64,000 bases of DNA from assembly GCF_028453695.1 (NCBI RefSeq), contig NC_135773.1:24229782-24293781 (forward strand), in the 5' to 3' direction. The notes under the pieces are model-generated. The model was not told the DNA's origin and ran no database searches. It saw only the letters and a program-made list of their open reading frames with translations. The translations under genes and the position numbers were made by a program. The stretch is from Augochlora pura (Eukaryota > Arthropoda > Insecta > Hymenoptera > Halictidae). Below, piece after piece: positions 60,656 to 64,000 of the stretch; position 1 is the stretch's first letter; each line of letters begins with the position of its first letter.

Positions 60656-62718
60656 CGCCCATTAATGCGAATTGAAAGCTACAGTGGAATACAATAAAGA
60701 CCGACGACGGGGGCGCATTAAAAGCGTGAACTATTTATTCACCGCGCTCGGCACACGCGCTCGGCCCCGCTCGTTTTTGCATTATTTCGCCGAAGGGTAA
60801 CGCGTTACACCGGCTCCGTACTATTCATCGTGATTCTGCTATTCGCGTGACTTTGACGGAAGAATTTTTTTTACCCCGCCGAAAATTACAGCCCGGTTTC
60901 GTTTAGAGTAATTTCCTACAATTTGCTGAAAACTGAGCAACGCGCGCGGGGCTGGGGGGTGGAGGTCGGTCACTCACCCGCTATATACCTTTCGTCGAGT
61001 CGGGAAACTTTTGTAGTAATCCTAGAAACTGTTGCATGTTACCGTTTCAATGTGTAACGCGCGCGGTGCGTTCGTACTTTCTAAAAACACATTTTATTCT
61101 TCTGAATATTTAAGGAAGTTTATTAAGTACATCTAACAGATATACATACTCGACGGATGCGTGACAATATATATAAAATTTTGACTTTCTAGACGTATTG
61201 CTTGCAAGACAAATCGATTTGTAGCAGCCTTTTGAAACGTTATTACGTGAAGTAATGTTGCCTGATATACGATGTTTGACTCATCGATCAAGATACCGTA
61301 CGTCTCTCTCGGTAGAATTAAATTGACAAACAGGCCGAGCTATTTCAGTACAGGGTGATCCGAAAATATTCGATCAAAGTGTGCCACCCCTATGTCCCGA
61401 TATATTGACGGCAAAATGCGTAACATATTTTCGTGAATACGCTCGCCGCACGCTACGGTTATATATTATATATTGGCCCGGGAGATCTCTGAATAGAAAT
61501 TTAAATCCAGAAATTACGAGCAGTCATCGGAGGAGGAATAATCGATAAAGAGGCCGATTGACTTCTACAGGGAAGTAGAACGATCGACCAAGGGATACGT
61601 GTGTACGTACGATTAAAAAAGGAAACACTGTCGCGGAGAACGTACACGCGTGGCGTTACGTATCGATGAATGGATTATCGTGACTGATTGTAATCAATCT
61701 GGTCGCAGCGGTAATAATAATAGAAATTTCCCACGGGGATATGGGTGGAGCGAAAGGGAAGTTCGGCGTCGATATAAGAGCGTGTTGAAGTAGCTATTTC
61801 GTTCCGATATAACACATTGAATTATTAGCCTACTGAAATAACCACTGAAACGAATTCCATAGAACGCATGAAGCTACTGTAGGCTTTTTTCCGAGTACGA
61901 ACGGCAGAATGGTCGATAGATTAAATTAAATAAATATTAGCGTACTAGGCGCTCGTTAACGGTAGTTGTACACACATTGTACAATACACCGAGGTGCCCG
62001 ATCAAATATTTGCGAACGGAAAGCCTACCAAATTTTCTTCGCACTTCGAGTAACCACTTTTCCGTTGATTCACTCGGCGCGGCATTTCACCCCCATAAAA
62101 TCGCGTCTGCACGGTTCACGTGACGCGATTGTAGAAAAGCAGGGAACACGATTTTGCAATCGTTTCAGTCACCGGCGATTTACTTCTGTCTGTTCGGCAG
62201 AGATAAAGAGAGGGATGGTGTTCATCGAGCGAGAGGAAACGGAAGACCCCATGATGTAGCGGGAACGCCAATACTATTATAAAAGTGCCCGCGAATCATA
62301 GTTAGCTCGGTAGAATGCTCTGCTACTCTCGTTTCAAACTGTCGTGCTATTTTACCAATCGTGAAATTCCTTTCGAGGCCGCTATTTTTCAATCAGCTGT
62401 CCTTTGAACGGACTCGATTAAAATAGCTCGAGGATTCGGTGTTTCGTCTCTAGCGAGGGCGAATAATTATAGAAATAGCAATGTACTATAGCTATGTACA
62501 GCTGTGCGCGAATCGTCAAAAATTACCGGACAAATACGCGCGTAATTATTTACGAACAATAACGAAGAATTTGCGATACACACGGCGTTCTCTTTCATCG
62601 TGGAAAAAGAAAGCAGCGGCGATCCCTGCGAAGCGTCGAAAAGCAAATCATCGCTAACGATTTCAATGTCGCAAAGGATAATCGGATAACTCGGCGGTTT
62701 TTTCGAAAACCCGTGAAA

Positions 62719-62741
62719 CGAGAGAGAGAGAGAGAGAGAGG
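62719..62741. repeat. (AG)n microsatellite
   Basis: Eleven AG units. Confidence 0.93.
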
Positions 62742-62989
62742 AAGAGAATTCGTGGCAGATCCGGCATCCGATACCGTTCTCTACGGAGGTGTCGGGTCCA
62801 GAAACGAGCAGAGGGGTTTCCGTGTAAAAGTATCCCGGCGGGAGGTTGCGGAGACCGAGAACGATTAAACACAAAGGGTAGCGAAGGTGGAGCGACGTAT
62901 TATATCGTCCGTGCTCCGAAGGTGATTCTAAATGTGCCGCGCGTTACCACTCTCCTATATAATATGTATTATTCATCATTGTGTCTGTG

Positions 62990-64000
62990 CGGGCGCGGGC
63001 GCGCGCGCGCGAGCGCGGGCAAACGAACGGCCGAGGCAAAGCTCTCTCGCGCGCGGGGCTGTCCGCTCGTCAGAGTAACCGAATCCCACGTCACTGGTGT
63101 GGATTATAATTGGACGTCGATATATCCTTGCCGCGGTCGCGTACCGTACATACTGTACATTCGCGTCCGGTTTGCTCCCGACGTGCGGGTTATATACATA
63201 TTTATAACGAGACAGGGGGTGCTCCCGGTCGCGTTTAAACGGAAGCTTCGCATTCTTTGATCCGCGCACGTATTCAGCGCGTTACACGCGTCCGCCGCTC
63301 GGTCGCCGCGCGCGGACCGGACCGGAGCGGAACGGAGAGGCGCCAGGGACCGCTTCGAGACCTGTCCAATCAGCGCCACCTACGTGTATAATATTTTACA
63401 CGGTTTGGGCGTTTTGCGGCGTCGTTCCCCCCCCCCCTGCGCCCCCCCTATGCCCCCCTCCCCCCCCCTGTACGCCCGGCGCGCTACTTTGCCGCTTCTA
63501 CGCCCGTTGTCTCACACGTTCGTTTCCTCCTTTTTCAAAAAACCGTCCCGCTACGAAGTCACGTTCGTTGCTTAACGAACGCAGTATATTCCCGCGCTGC
63601 TACACCCGCTGTCCCACCGCACCCCTCCCGCCGCCGCCGCCGCAACCCTTCCCTTTCTCCGCCGCGGTTATTTCTCATCCACAAATCAGGTTTCAGACGC
63701 GCGCTGCGTCTACCGACAAGCGCAATCCGCGAGCGAGCGCGCGCGCCCGCGCCTCATCGTGTAGGCACAAACATTAAGCCAATCTGCTTGAATTATTCCG
63801 AAAGATGCCGGCGCGAAGTGCTCCGCAATGCCAAACACCCTCCGCGCCGGATATGCTACGCGGGCAGAGAAACGCCGCCCTCGCGTCCTTAAAAGCTGCC
63901 GCGCGCGGCAGACAAGAAAACGCCTTGTCGCTGCACGCGTCCTACTTGCTACTGCTGCTACTGCTGCTGCTGCCTGCCTGCCTGCCTGCCGTTCTCTCAT
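62990..64000. promoter_or_regulatory. CpG-rich, promoter-like right edge
   Basis: The last kilobase is GC- and CpG-rich with GCGCGC islands (63000-63018), CGGACCGGACCGGAGCGG at about 63312 and a CCAATCAGCGCC motif at 63366. The ten bases CCAATCAGCG are identical to the 28.3 kb site. C homopolymers lie at 63427-63470. CTA/CTG and CCTG repeats (63943-63990) end the window. A minus-strand frame opens at the very edge (63998-64000) but is alanine/arginine-rich. A gene start near or beyond this edge is possible but unproven. Confidence 0.3.
63943..63990. repeat. (CTA/CTG)n and (CCTG)n microsatellite
   Basis: Alternating CTA and CTG triplets pass into four CCTG tetranucleotides. Confidence 0.92.

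Larger units (their letters stand above)
57378..62989. other. Long non-coding stretch
   Basis: GC-rich to about 58400, including CCCCCA repeats at 57826-57845 and GATGATGATG at 58102-58120. Mixed or AT-rich after 59300. TTTACAG at about 57417 could be an acceptor, but no donor-bounded coding exon follows. No gene recognised. Confidence 0.4.

Noticed and set aside
61349..61380. ACAGGGTGATCCGAAAATATT, similar to a word often seen at insect transposon ends
   Set aside because: Only one short occurrence, with no inverted partner or target duplication found.
62296..62345. tRNA-like words (TTAGCTCGGTAGAATGCTC, then GTTTCAAAC)
   Set aside because: They resemble A and B boxes, but the spacing is about 28 bp, too short for a tRNA. 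No acceptor or T stem can be formed.
1..64000. CRISPR arrays, bacterial operons, phage or secretion-system genes
   Set aside because: No regularly spaced repeats with unique spacers and no dense one-strand ORFs. The sequence is plainly eukaryotic.

Overview
The window is eukaryotic nuclear DNA, most likely from an arthropod and probably a hymenopteran such as a bee or ant. I infer this from four things. GC content is patchy and CpG is not depleted. Long AG/CT microsatellites are abundant. There is a degenerate copy of insect-type mitochondrial 16S rRNA. There are relics of insect-type transposons: a LINE 3' end, a Tc1/Tc3-like transposase start and a set of TTAA-flanked short inverted-repeat elements. 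There are no operons, ribosome-binding sites or dense ORFs, so it is not bacterial or viral.

I find no protein-coding host gene that I can name. Most long reading frames lie in GC-rich or simple-repeat DNA, are rich in R, S and P, and overlap equally long frames on the other strand, so they look like chance frames. The window is best read as intergenic or long-intron DNA. The few recognisable coding segments are broken transposon pieces (LINE about 16.4-17.1 kb, Tc1/Tc3-like about 43.2-43.4 kb) and some unexplained coding-like fragments (7.0-7.5, 11.1-11.3 and 17.5-17.8 kb).

Layout: 0-7 kb is non-coding, with an AG microsatellite at 2.5 kb. At 7.0-7.5 kb there is a frameshifted coding-like stretch. 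From 7.5 to 11.1 kb the DNA is CpG-rich with minisatellites. At 11.16-11.34 kb there is an exon-like, hairpin-rich segment. The 5'-truncated LINE lies at 16.4-17.1 kb and a GC-cored foldback at 20.06-20.18 kb. At 28.3-28.6 kb there is a promoter-like CACGTG + CCAAT cluster followed by a short ORF. From 32.05 to 32.70 kb come a roughly 185-bp tandem repeat, a 100-N assembly gap and the mitochondrial rRNA insertion. The region 35.3-36.8 kb is AT-rich with a 34-bp tandem repeat, and the Tc1/Tc3-like relic lies at 43.2-43.4 kb. The right edge (63-64 kb) is CpG-rich and promoter-like.

The main unifying signal is a family of small non-autonomous elements. They start CCC(C)TTTGC or a close variant, are bounded by TTAA, and have inverted termini. 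I see the best copy at 48.4-48.6 kb, others at 29.25-29.75, 34.28-34.49, 49.11-49.26 and 56.42-56.55 kb, and several single ends. TTAA targeting with CCC-starting inverted repeats is the signature of piggyBac-type elements. No autonomous transposase for them is visible here.
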